A stretch of 64,000 nucleotides of DNA, taken from positions 62,001-126,000 of the forward strand of contig JAPCYS010003698.1 of NCBI GenBank assembly GCA_028641055.1, read 5' to 3'. A program made the translations under genes and the position numbers. Below are positions 35,126-45,308 of the stretch, piece by piece. How positions within the stretch are numbered: position 1 is the stretch's first letter; every line of letters starts with the position of its first letter. This DNA comes from Alopecurus myosuroides (lineage: Eukaryota; Streptophyta; Magnoliopsida; Poales; Poaceae). Under the pieces are notes generated by a model. The model did not search any database. It had not been told where the DNA came from and was given only the letters and a program-made list of their open reading frames with translations.

Positions 35126-35337
35126 CTACTTTGTGTAATTAATGGCTATCAGACCAATGGTGTGTTCACTTTTAGAAATGTTAGTACAAAAGTATTCCAT
35201 GCCCAATTAGTGCGCAAAAAAAACGACCGGAAACGTGGATTTCCTTGGCCAACTTGTCGTTTCCCATGTGCAAACTTGAAAATATGGTGCATTCTCAGAA
35301 CCTCACTTTGTTTCAACAACATTGCACATTCGGGATC
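35126..35337. other. Unassigned boundary region inside E1
   Basis: AT-rich with no ORF or recognisable end. The border between the inserted B3/DNA-transposon sequence and the E1 interior should lie in or near here. Confidence 0.3.
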
Positions 35338-35973
35338 TCAAAAAGTCGGTTCCATTCTCAAGTTGCTTACCAATCTTATGTCGTAGCCATTTTCGGGCAC
35401 TTTCGGTCGAGAATAAAGTTTTCTGCCACCTAGGATACCTGGAAAATCGTAGAGATGAGCATGTAAGTCACACTTGATCATGTGTCCCCACACAAAATGT
35501 TTGAACCCATTACAGGACTTGTATGGTGCCGTCGTTGCGTTGGGTGCCGTCGAACCACCGGACGTTAAGTAGGACGATTCTCGCCGCTTCTCCCTTGCAT
35601 GCCATCCTCGATACATGGCAGTCTTCTTTTTCTTCTTGGAGGAAGGACGCTTTTTGCCAGGTTCTTCCTCTGTCAATTCATTTTCATCGGGGTAAGTTGG
35701 ACTGGTTTCTCCCTCCTCTCTTTCCTCATCTGGCGGAGGTATTTTGGGGTCTTCATCATCTTCAGCATCCGAGATTTCAGTCGGTTTCGCAATAAGTACT
35801 TCATGAAAGGACCCCTGCATAGATTTGAATTTTCTTTCGAAAGCGTCTTCATCTTCATCTTCGGAATTTGTGTTTTCAGATCCAAGTTCCGACTCCAATC
35901 TTGCTTCTATAGCAGCTAACACAGAGTCGGCTTCCGAGTTCGTCGTTTCACTGACGGGTGTCGGATCTTCCAC
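35338..35973 (-). CDS. E1 internal ORF, acidic then basic, gag-like position
   Basis: A 211-codon open frame lies directly downstream of the E1 leader. The N-terminal half is strongly acidic with Ser/Asn (SENTNSEDEDEDAFERKF), the middle is Pro/Glu-rich, then a basic patch (KKRPSSKKKKK) precedes a C-terminal stretch with HFVWGHMIKCDLHAH. Position between PBS and the missing pol suggests the gag start of E1. I see no gag domain or knuckle, and the last 60 residues may already be inserted DNA. The frame is also open for some distance upstream of the ATG, apart from a TAA. Confidence 0.4.
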   Translation of the reverse strand: MEDPTPVSETTNSEADSVLAAIEARLESELGSENTNSEDEDEDAFERKFKSMQGSFHEVLIAKPTEISDAEDDEDPKIPPPDEEREEGETSPTYPDENELTEEEPGKKRPSSKKKKKTAMYRGWHAREKRRESSYLTSGGSTAPNATTAPYKSCNGFKHFVWGHMIKCDLHAHLYDFPGILGGRKLYSRPKVPENGYDIRLVSNLRMEPTF

Positions 35974-36409
35974 TTGTTCCGTGGGATTATTTTTTTGTGC
36001 TTCTTACACGGGATTAATTTCTTCCGCGTTGTCCGCGATCTCGGACTTCACCATGCCTATGAAGTGAGAACTGATTGCAGGCATCTCTGGAGAGGCGGCG
36101 AATTCAGCACCATTTTGGCGATTTCAGCAGAATCCGGTATCATAGTTTTCGTCAATTGGGTATAGGAGGGTGGGATAAATTTACTTCCACCACAGAATCC
36201 CATTGCCTCTGCTGTTAATCCGATAAAAAAATTGTAGATCCAATCGGTAAAACGCAGGCACTAACCAGGTGATTCCGTGCTGGCATGTATGATCCATTGT
36301 CGAGGAAGCGCCCAACGTCGCCGTCGAATTCAAAGCATCCGACAGTTATGGTACTGCCGATTCCGCCGAGTATTCCCGATCGAAAAGTAACTCCCGACGC
36401 TGTTGGCCT
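35974..36409 (-). other. E1 leader
   Basis: The untranslated leader lies between the PBS and the acidic ORF. It contains the end of the short frame that started in the LTR (stop about 40 codons after its ATG), then GGCGACGTTGGGCGCTTCC, and no other ORF. Confidence 0.5.
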
Positions 36410-36430
36410 GGCCCCATGGTGGGCGCCAAC
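36410..36430 (-). other. E1 primer-binding site
   Basis: On the minus strand the LTR is followed by GTTGGCGCCCACCATGGGGC, one base different from the PBS of E3 and E4. This orients E1. Confidence 0.8.
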
Positions 36431-36977
36431 TGTCGAGACACTGTAGTAGGGTTCATAGACGTGGTTTCCATGAGATTACTGGTAGATTCGTGGGGAGGCG
36501 TGATAGTACGACAAACGAGAACACCAAGTTTACCCAGGTTCGGTACGACGTGACAGGCAGCGTTCCTATTCCTGCAATCTCACTAAATCAGGGCTGAAGT
36601 CTGAAGTATACAAAGTACAATGTGAGTATGATTTCTCTTACTCGGCGAGGATCAACTTCTCGGCGAGTTGGCTTCTAGCTAATTGTCTGTGTCTTTCTTC
36701 TCTCCCGTCCGGCTTTATATAGATAGCCGGGTTAGGGCTTACAGAAAAAAAACGTAGAAGACTACTAAAACTATCTAACTTGGAAAGTAAGGAATCCGCC
36801 TTCTCCTCCAAGCCGCACCACTTTGGGCCGTGGTTCGGGTTCTTCTAGAATCCGGCTTTCTACGCATCAGCTTACTGGGCCGCCCAACGGACTGTGATCC
36901 ATTACCAACATGTCACCCTGATAATCCGGCTCTTTAGGCCAATGCCGGACATACCCCTAATCAGTATATATCCGACA
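36431..36977 (-). repeat. E1 5' LTR
   Basis: 547 bp, partner of 304-850. The minus TATATAAA is at 36714-36721. Near its 3' end an ATG opens METTSMNPTTV, in frame with the PBS (RQLAPTMGP). Confidence 0.92.
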
Positions 36978-36982
36978 CGAAG

Positions 36983-37260
36983 CCAACTTTGAAGGAACAT
37001 ATCCAATCTTGGAGTCAATCTTCATATCAACGAGCTCCGCATAAAAATCAGCTTGTTTGGTTTCCAAGCCGTCTTGCCCATTGATTTCATCAACCATTTG
37101 TCTTCCGTTCTCAATTCTCACATACTCTCCCTTAGAATTATCGAACCGCAACACGGATAATTCTTGATCTGGATCCCAACTAACAGTCTTCCCATATTTC
37201 TCCACAAAATTCTAAACTGCATTCTCTTCCATGTGCACTAGTTCATGTGTATCCATATCT
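36983..37260 (-). pseudogene. 5' part of a transposase-like ORF split by E1
   Basis: On the minus strand a frame begins MDTHELVHMEENAV (ATG near 37255), meets TAG at 37212-37214 (probably from CAG), and continues VEKYGKTVSWDPDQELSVLR to the TSD. It then joins 303-1 in frame. The character is acidic and globular. I suspect the N-terminus of a Mutator-like transposase, with low certainty. Confidence 0.4.
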
Positions 37261-38139
37261 GAAAGCTCGACCTCTCATTTCACAATTGTTTATCTTTCAA
37301 TTTTATGTACGCTACCATCTACTAGCTTGCCCGTTGATGGGAAAGAAATTGATTGTAAATTCGAAGATTTGTGCATCGCGAGCATTACCAAACCTGTTTG
37401 TCAATGGCGAGCAATGTGAGCTAGAAGAACTGGACGAGGCCCTTATTGAATTCAAATTAGATAGGAGAGGTTCTCATTGCCGATTTGAACTTTGCTCGAT
37501 AGGACTCATATCGTTCACCTCACCCACGACCACCACACACAATTTATGCCCGCCGAGAATAGAGGTGACACGCTCAGATCTAAATCGACTCGAAGGGTAA
37601 CGGGAATATGACTAGGGGTACAAATGAGATCCGCCGCTGAAGAGAGCTAAAGCTTCGCCATACCGGAGAAGAAGACGTAGATGACACGGTCCGATAAGTG
37701 GTTCACTCGATTCTGTTGCAAAATCAGGGGCCCCACCTGTCGGAAACAATAACTGTCAGCACGTTCTTTTTTGAGCAAGTCTTAACATAACCTCACACTC
37801 ACTTCAGACGGAGATACCCGTTTTATCGCCCAGGTCAGTCAGTGGTTATTTTCGCGCAAAAAATATATAGCACGAGAGCTATTTCGAGGAAAGAAGTCGC
37901 ACAAAAGCTATTGGCCCGGTATTTTGGGAGGAAAACTAGTATTGAGTCCTTTCCCGCTGGAACGAGAAGACTTTCACGACCTTGTTTGTTGGCTAGCGGC
38001 TGGTACGACATCTTCCTTTGAGAGTTATGTACGCTAGGTTGTGGCGCGTATTTGGACCAGACATTTTCCATAGCAATAATCTTATTCTTCGTATTTGGAA
38101 CATGCTAACCTGGCTAAAGATGGGGCAGTCGTCGTCGAA
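37261..38139. other. Flank of the transposase-like gene
   Basis: No firm gene is seen. The minus strand from 37700 to 37260 has the look of a 5' UTR and small exon region. Around 37850-37930 the sequence TTTTCGCGCAAAAAATATATAG may be part of an element end. Nothing could be bounded. Confidence 0.3.
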
Positions 38140-38392
38140 GCCGGCCATGTAGTCGGAGATGAAGGGGTACTGCTTCAAGTGTCTTCGTGATGGGCACTAC
38201 AAAAAGGATTGCACCTATAAAGTCTATGTGCATCCGGTGTGGAGATGAAGGCCATGAATCCTGAGAGTGCAAGGGACCACATATTCCTGATTCAGAGGTG
38301 GGGCTGCCTCGGGTGGATATGGCCAAGATGGCCTTGCACGAGCAGCCAGCGTGGCCTCTCGCCACCATGCGGGAGGTCCCATTTTGATGACG
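38140..38392 (+). pseudogene. CCHC zinc-knuckle protein fragment
   Basis: The plus strand encodes two knuckles. CFKCLRDGHYKKDC (from 38168) fits C-X2-C-X4-H-X4-C. After a one-base shift, CIRCGDEGHES-stop-ECK follows (about 38228-38271). Downstream, PHIPDSEVGLPRVDMAKMAL resembles the tail of grass zinc-knuckle proteins common near retroelements. One frameshift, one TGA and no start make it a remnant. Confidence 0.65.
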
Positions 38393-38894
38393 CTGCACCA
38401 CTGCCTTCTCCCTCAGCGCCGGTGACGGCCTCACTCCTCTCAGGCACCCACAGCGGCGACATGGCATTGTCGGAGTGTCATGTGGCAGTAGGTCCCCGAG
38501 GAAGGTGGAACTGGAAGCCCGCTTGAAACACGCATTGGTGTCATGCGTGAGTGAGTCGCGCTTTTCCAGAATTAGGGTGTCCTTTGTCCTGTTTTAGTTA
38601 GTTTTGGGGATTATGCGTGCCATTTTCGAATTCAGGGTGTTTCTGTCCCTTCTGTGAAAGGTGTGGCGGTGTATGTATACTTTTCTCAATTGTTTTCGCA
38701 CGTGACCCGATGGTGAGTGCTCAAAAGGAGATGTGAAATGCATCCATCGCTGCTCAACATAACTAATAATAATCGATAAAACACATTCTTACATGCAGAG
38801 TTTCATAGTCGAGACACATGGCACATGTAGATATAACTGCTGCTCCACTTACTTTTGGAAAACATTGTAGCCAGGCTAAAGAAACGCCACAAAC
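38393..38894. other. Spacer and 3' flank of the F-box-type gene
   Basis: No ORF supported. The right part is the 3' UTR side of the minus-strand gene ending at 38895. The left part is GC-rich to about 38520, continuing out of the zinc-knuckle fragment. Confidence 0.45.
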
Positions 38895-39403
38895 TCAACT
38901 TTTGACAAGACGGATCTCGAGGGCCAAGGATTCAGAACCTGCTTGTTGCACAGGGCATCTACGATAATAGCGAGTGCATTTGCCATCAGGTGCAAATCCC
39001 TCACAAATGGAATTGAGATCTTGGAATGTTGGTAGAAACTCGGGGACCATTAACACGTCCATGCTTTTCATCAAAGGAGCACATCTGAAGAGAAGCTTCA
39101 AGAGATCAACTTCATGATCTGTTCCAGAAAAACCTGTAATTTCCAATTCTTCAAGAGCTGTCAAGGAGATAATTCCAGTTCTCCAGTTTGGAGGTTGATC
39201 ACAAAGACAGTTTGCTGGACATGTTTCATTTCTCCTGAAAGGAAATGAATATTTTCTGAATTATTCATAACACTAAACCCAGCAACTTGTATGGCTATCT
39301 GAAAACAATCAAGGATCTCACAAAATGGATGTCTTAACATTTGTATATTAACCATCAGCCCAAGTTAAGAAATAATTACCTAATTTTTTCAATATCCACC
39401 ACA
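38895..39403 (-). CDS. F-box/LRR (FBD-like) gene, last exons
   Basis: The last exon runs 39234-38895, ending TGA. It encodes CPANCLCDQPPNWRTG, LEELEITGFSGTDHEVDLLK and LLFRCAPLMKSM, the C-terminal pattern of grass F-box/LRR proteins with an FBD-like region. The acceptor TTTCAG is at 39240-39235. The preceding exon ends at 39380 with donor GTAATT (39379), and the splice phase keeps the frame. That exon continues across the CACTA insertion to 63819-63949. No stop is seen in the visible exons. In the family the F-box recruits substrates to SCF ubiquitin ligase; the F-box itself is outside the window. Confidence 0.7.
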
Positions 39404-39406
39404 AGG

Positions 39407-39966
39407 CACTGATAGAAAATAGGCCTTCCATACGCCCCCATTAGTCCCCAAAATAATCGAACCGCGACCAAAGGGGTCTTTAGTCGCGGTTCGGGAGGAG
39501 ACCCGCGACCAACTGTCTGGGCCTAGCGCGCTCGGTCCACAGCTGGCGGACGGGAGGGGCTTTAGTTGCGGTTGGCCTGACCAACCGGGACTAAAGGTCC
39601 TCAGGCTGGCCCGAAGGCCTTTAGTCGCGGTTGGCCAGGCCAACCGGGACTAAAGGCCCATCCCTATATAGGACTCAGCTCGCTGCACTTAGCCACATTT
39701 GGTGCCACTTCTATGCTTTTGGTTCACAAGTGGGTGGTGGGTTTGCTTTTGGTTCCTCCTATGCACACAAGGTATTCAATGAAATGCCCGAGAGAATGAA
39801 ACACACATGATATGAAGTGCCCGAGCAACACTTGAGCTTTGTCATTTATTTTTCCTCCGCGCTCGCGGTTAGCAACTTGAACCTTTCATGATTTGTATTA
39901 TTTTTAGCTAGTTTGTTTAACAAATGCATGACGGTTAATTATATACTTTATATAATAATAATGCAG
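39407..39966 (+). promoter_or_regulatory. CACTA left subterminal repeats and TNP2 promoter
   Basis: Several copies of TTTAGTCGCGGTTGG and its inverse CCAACCGGGACTAAAGG lie between 39478 and 39655. In the family these are the transposase-binding sites. A TATA box CTATATAGG at 39664-39672 is followed by a leader, an AT-rich intron-like stretch and an acceptor (TAATGCAG) at 39966, immediately before the ATG. Confidence 0.7.
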
Positions 39967-41808
39967 ATGAATCGGCAATGGATGTACGGTAACCGACTCT
40001 CCGGCGAGTTCACTACGGGTTTAAAAGATTTCCTCGTAGTGGCAAATGCGAACAAGCACCGAGGTTTTTATTATCTGTCCATGTGCTGAATGTAAGAATC
40101 AGAAGGGTTACTCCTCCTCAAGAGTCGTTCACATGCACCTGCTTCGGCACGGTTTCATGCCAAGCTATAATTGTTGGACCAAGCATGGAGAAAGAGGGGT
40201 TAGAATGAAAGAAGATGAAGAAGGGGATGATATCGATGTCAACTATCATGAGGCTTTCGGTGATACTTTCATGGAGGATGATGCTGAAGGTGGGGAAGGG
40301 TTTGGTGAAGGTGAAGAAGAGGCACATGATGAGCCCGCTTATGATCTTGGTCGGACCATTGCTGATGCACGGAGACGCTGCGAAACTGACAAGGAGAGGG
40401 AGAATTTGGATCGCATGTTAGAGGATCACACGAAGTCGCTGTATCCAGGATGCGATAATAGTCTGAAAAAGCTGGGCTGCACACTGGATTTGCTGAAATG
40501 GAAGGCACGGGAAGGTGTAGCTGACTCATCATTTGAAAATTTGCTGAAAATGTTGAAGAATATGTTTCCGAAGAATAACGAGTTGCCCGCCAGTACGTAC
40601 GAAGCAAAGAAGGTTGTCTGCCCTCTAGGTTTAGAGGTTCTGAAGATACATGCATGCATTAACGAGAATACGAGAATTTGAATGAATGCCCTGTATGCAC
40701 TGCATTGCGTTATAAGATCAGAGGCGATGACCCTGGTGACGATGTTGAGGGCGAGAAACCCAGGAAGAGGGTTCCTGCCAAGGTGATGTGGTATGCTCCT
40801 ATAATACCACGGTTGAAACGTCTGTTCAGGAACAAAGAGCATGCCAAGTTGTTGTGATGGCACAAAGAGGACCGTATGTCCGACGGGGAGTTGAGACACC
40901 CCGCTGATGGAACGCAATGGAGAAAGATCGACAGAGAGTTCAAAGATTTTGCAGCTGACGCATGGAACATAAGATTTGGTCTAAGTAATGACGGCATGAA
41001 TCCTTTTGGCGAGCAGAGCTCCAGCCATAGCACCTGGCCCGTGACTCTATGCATCTACAACCTTCCTCCTTGGTTGTGCATGAAGCGGAAGTTCATTATG
41101 ATGTCAGTGCTTATCCAAGGTCCGAAGAAACCCGGCAACGACATCGATGTGTACCTGAGGCCATTAGTTGATGAACTTTTGCAGTTGTGGGGCAGACCTG
41201 GTTTACGTGTGTGGGATGAGCACAAAGAAGAGGAATTTGACCTACGAGCGTTGCTTTTTGTAACCATCAACGATTGGCCTGCTCTCAGTAACCTGTCGGG
41301 ACAGACAAATAAGCGATACAAAGCATGCACGCACTGCTTACATGAGACTGAAAGTGTATTTTTGGATAATTGTAGGAAGAACGTGTATCTGGGTCATCGT
41401 CGATTTCTTCCCCGAATTCATAACGTAAGAAAGAAAGGCAAGCATTTCAACGGCAAGGCAGATCACCGGCCGAAGCCTGCGGAACGTACTGGTGCTGAGA
41501 TATTTGATATGGTCAAGGATTTGAAAGTCATCTTTGGAAAGGGTCCTGGCGGACAATCAGTTCCGCTGGAAGTTGACGGGCACGCACCCATGTGGAAGAA
41601 GAAATCTATATTTGGGGAGCTACAGTATTGGAAAGTCCTAGATGTCCGCTCTGCAGTCGACGTGATGCATGTTACGAAGAATATTTGCGTGAACCTTCTA
41701 AGCTTCTTGGGCGTGTATGGGAAGACTAATGATACAAAGGAAGCACGGCAGGACCAGCAACTTTTGAAAGACCCAGATGACTGGCATCCGGAATGGTTTC
41801 AAGGTCGT
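39967..41808 (+). pseudogene. TNP2: TNP2-type CACTA transposase, 5' part
   Basis: The ATG at 39967 opens MNRQWMYGNRLSGEFTTGL. A one-base shift near 40055 leads to the transposase-associated domain (CPCAECKNQKGYSSS, HLLRHGFM, YNCWTKHGE). After an acidic linker comes ENLLKMLKNMFPKNNELP. A small loss near 40660 and TGA at 40856-40858 (probably from CGA) follow. The Transposase_21 core reads HPADGTQWRKID, GNDIDVYLRPLVDELLQLW and CTHCLHETES, and ends DDWHPEWFQGR where E4 is inserted. The enzyme cuts and moves CACTA elements. This copy is inactive. Confidence 0.9.
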
Positions 41809-42269
41809 TGATAGAGGGATGATAACCCGGTAGGCTAACGTCAAGGTGTAACTCGGCCCAAAGGGAGCTGCGCAAGACCCGGCTTAAGGAATAGGAGTTT
41901 CTAGAAGGCCTAGGAGTGTAGGCTTCGTAACCCGGATTGTGGGTTTTGATAAGGAAACTTAGGATTTGTATGCGGTGACCGGGTAGGATTCCGAGTATGC
42001 CTTGGATAGGAAGCCAGGGGGCTGGGTATTATATAAACCGGCTCCCAGGGTTGGACAAACACGAGTTTTACTAGTTATTTGAGTATCCCCTGTAACACGA
42101 GAGTTGAGACTGTAACCCTAGATCGGAGACTCGGCGACTTGATTGCTAGAGCTACCAGATCGATTATCAGCATGATTTCCCTTGAGCAAAATCCTCTCCC
42201 AAACGCCAGAGTCGAATTACCCCAAGATAAGTTACCCCTGATAACGCCTGCCGTGATTATCCCACGACA
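41809..42269 (+). repeat. E4 5' LTR
   Basis: It starts TGATAGAGGG and ends ATCCCACGACA. TATATAA lies at 42030-42036. ATG 42172 in U5 starts the gag frame. Confidence 0.94.
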
Positions 42270-45200
42270 GTTGGCGCCCACCGTGGGGCCTGCGTCCAAA
42301 GGTGTTTACGTCACGGGAGAAGCTCGGGAGAACATGAAGAACCTCGTCATCGGCGAGATCTACACCAACCCCGAAGGAGAGAAGCTGGTGGATGATTTTG
42401 GCTGGCGGCCAGAGTCAGATCTGCTAGAATCCGGATCTGTCGTCACAATCGGCCGGGCCAACGTCTTCATTGGCATGGTACGTACGTCCGGTTCAATCCC
42501 TGACAATTTTGGATATGATTCTGTGTCAGGAGGAGCAACCTGCGTTCAGTCGGATGGAGAAGAATCGGTCGGGACGGTAGATCCGATAGAAGAGCCCACC
42601 ACGAAGAGGGAACAGCCGGAGGAGCCGGCATGGACCCCGCGTGGCCGGGTCATGAGAGAAGATGATACCGAGTCTATCCTGCACCTGCTGGAGGACCGGT
42701 ATGAGGAGGATAGCTGTGACGAAGAGGAATACGAGTCTTCACCAGGCATCGCGCGCCAGGTCACGGTCTACACGGCCCCTGCAACCAACCTCAATCAGGG
42801 GGACGTGACCACGGCCGCGGTCGGAGCAGCGCGAGCACTGGCTCGGCAACAAAATCCGGTTGATGGAAATCCGGTCATAGCCCGGGTTCACGGAGAGTCG
42901 GCTTCAGTCACCAGCAACACCCCGGAAAGTGAATTGCAGAGGAATATGTTCGGGTTTATGTCAAACAGAACGCCAGGGGCGGGTCCTTCCAACCCACAAC
43001 ACCCGGCCCTGTTCAGTAACAATTTGATCCTGGATCCCACGGTGCTAGCTACGGTGGTAACCCCGGAAAACGCCGCGGCGCGGGCCAGGGATCTGGATGT
43101 AGCCCGCCGTGCGTTGGAGCAACAAAGGAGAGATGTGGAAGCAGAGAAGCAAGGGGTGGCCACGCGCCAACGTGAGCTGGAGGCATTGGAGAACCGGCTC
43201 CGGGTTGAGTCGACCAGGATGCATCAGAGATACCAGACGATATTACCGGCAACGGGTGGAATTCTAAACCCGGCCAAGTTATTCATCACACCACAAGATC
43301 AACCAATTCCAGCTGTGAATCAGGAAACTGTACATTCCCTGCGACCGGACGAGGGCAACCGGCAAACGTACAAGCCGGGTTACCCACGTTGCAGACAGGG
43401 GCTGCTGTTGGCAACACAGTACCATCACCACCACCATCACGATTTCGTACGCCACCAGGTCACTTCAACAACCCCATGGATAATGTATATGCAGCAACGT
43501 TGGCATTGGATCGAATCCCCGTAAGAGAGTCACCCCATGCGGAGGAGACCCGGCGGGCGATAGGTTTATTGCGCACGGCTGTGGCTCAGCAAGTCAATTA
43601 CCCGGATAATAGGAGTGGAATGCATGGAACGCCGTATGTTAGCCGGCATAACGGAAACACCGGTAATATTCAGACGAGCTCAGCACGGCGGAGGGCAGAG
43701 CAGCAGCAAATGCCGCCTCCTCCCCGTAGACCAGCAACACCCGCAGTATCAGCTGCCCAAGCTATCGTGGACAGTTCTCGAGCCAGGCGCGCAGCAGCCG
43801 GGTCTGCGGTACGAGGGCCGGTAGTGGCTGCACCCCCCGCCGCACCTGTCGCCGGATCGCATGTTTCCCGGGCAAGGCCAGTACCGGCAATTTTAGCCGG
43901 GCCCAAGTGTTTGTCGGACGCCATCAGAGCCGAGCCCTACCCGGATAAGTTCAAGGAACCGGGTAAAGTGGTGAACTATGAGCCGACTATGGATCCAGAA
44001 ACCTGGTTGAGCAGCTACGAGATGGCCATGTCGATTCGCAACGCATCTGAAAATCTTCAAGCCAAGTTCATGTACTTAATAATGTCAGAGGGAGCATCAA
44101 AGTTATGGTTCAATAATTTACCAGAAAAATCCATCAATTCATGGAGTGAGCTGAAAGTTGCATTTATCAAGCACTTCCATGGGACGTGCAGGAAGTTATT
44201 CACAATAGATGATCTAGAACGGTGTGTCCAAAAGAAGGGTGAGTCGGCGCGCAGTTGGGTGCGCCGGGTTATGGAAATACTTCACTCGTCTACAGATATT
44301 CAGCCAAAGGATGTGCTACAAGCTATGGCTAAAACATGCAAGTACATACCCCTAGTGCAAAAGCTAACACGCATGAAATCTAGTCGGAATGCTTCGGAGG
44401 TTACTATGGGAGAGTTGATGGACGCGTGCAACAAGCACGCCGCTACGGATACAACAGAGGAGGATGTTGATGACAAGAAATCCAAAGCTAACGCAAGCAA
44501 CAGTGGAAGACCCGGCAATGGATCTGCGCCGGGTAACAATGGAGGAAATAATAGAAACAACCAGAACAAGCGCCCGTACGAGGGAAGTTCCGAGTTTGTC
44601 GCCAACACAGAAGCCGGGTTTGCAAGACCCAGAGCAGAAGGAAATTTCAACGGAGGAAACTTTAATGGAGGAAATTACCAAGGGTCGCCAAGGCCGGCTA
44701 ACCACATAGAGGCCTTCAGGATGCCCTGTCCGCGCCATAGCAGGAACGGCAGGCCGGCTAATCATTCGCTGGAGCAGTGCGTGGATTTACAGAGATGGAA
44801 GAACGAGGAAATACAGAAGGCAATGCGAGGTGCAGGCCGAGGAGCAGGACCGGGTCCGGGTGGTAACCCGGGCAACGGCCCACCCCCAGCAGGCAACCCA
44901 GGAGGTGGTAATCCGGGTAACAATCAGGGAGGAGCTGGAGGTTTCCGGGCCAACCCCAAGCAATTGGGCCAGTACCACGTCCACACCACAGGAACTTCTA
45001 ACAAGGATAGAAAGATACTCAAAAAGGCAGTAAACTCGGTTTCTTCGGCTGTCCAGAGATACCTGAGGTGGTCGGATCAAGAGGTGACATGGAGCAGAAA
45101 GGATCACCCGGAAAGAATAGAACACCCGGGAGTCTTAGCATTGGTGGTTGCGCCACAGGTTAATGGTTATGAGTTGAAAAAGGTGTTAATGGACGGCGGA

Positions 45201-45308
45201 AGTAGCATCAATATCCTATATTGGGAAACTTTCCTACGCATGGGCCTCAAGGAGTCTCAGCTACAGAAAAGTTCTACGTTTTTTCACGGGATCGTACCAG
45301 GTCACTAG
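42172..45308 (+). pseudogene. gag: E4 gag with protease start
   Basis: The frame begins MISLEQNPLPN in the LTR, crosses the PBS, then ASKGVYVTGEAR. A one-base shift near 43350 separates the N-terminal part (42172-43524) from the rest (43389-45308). The gag domain is at about 43930-44450 (MDPETWLSSYEMAM, GTCRKLFTIDDLERC, WVRRVMEILHSS). A CHHC knuckle (CPRHSRNGRPANHSLEQC, about 44726-44779) and a Gly/Asn/Pro-rich linker lead to the protease VLMDGGSSINILYWE (45186-45230). TAG at 45306 breaks the frame in the protease. There is no stop between gag and protease, so a single polyprotein is likely in the intact family. Confidence 0.9.
42270..42290 (+). other. E4 primer-binding site
   Basis: GTTGGCGCCCACCGTGGGGC follows the LTR directly. 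It is translated within the gag frame as Q-L-A-P-T-V-G-P. Confidence 0.82.

Larger units (their letters stand above)
304..36977 (-). mobile_element. E1: LTR retrotransposon, old, hosts E2 and E3
   Basis: Two 547-bp LTRs (304-850 and 36431-36977) both begin TGTCGAGACA and end TATATCCGACA on the plus strand. They are flanked by the 5-bp duplication CGAAG at 299-303 and 36978-36982. The primer-binding site lies next to the right LTR on the minus strand, so the element is minus-oriented with its 5' LTR at the right. I count about 42 differences between the LTRs (about 7-8%), the most of the four elements. What remains of its own interior is a leader and gag-like ORF (35338-36409) and an antisense Transposase_28-like gene (1470-1502 plus 24108-26640). 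No protease, RT or integrase is seen. The gap between them holds DNA-transposon and B3-gene sequence. Confidence 0.92.

Noticed and set aside
39478..39655. Inverted TTTAGTCGCGGTTGG arms considered as a CRISPR-like or microRNA hairpin
   Set aside because: The same motif fills both CACTA subterminal regions and is explained by transposase-binding repeats; the organism is a plant.
43430..43441. His-rich peptide (HHHHHH) in E4 gag
   Set aside because: It appears only in the shifted frame; the frame homologous to E3 gives a Pro/Ser-rich stretch instead.
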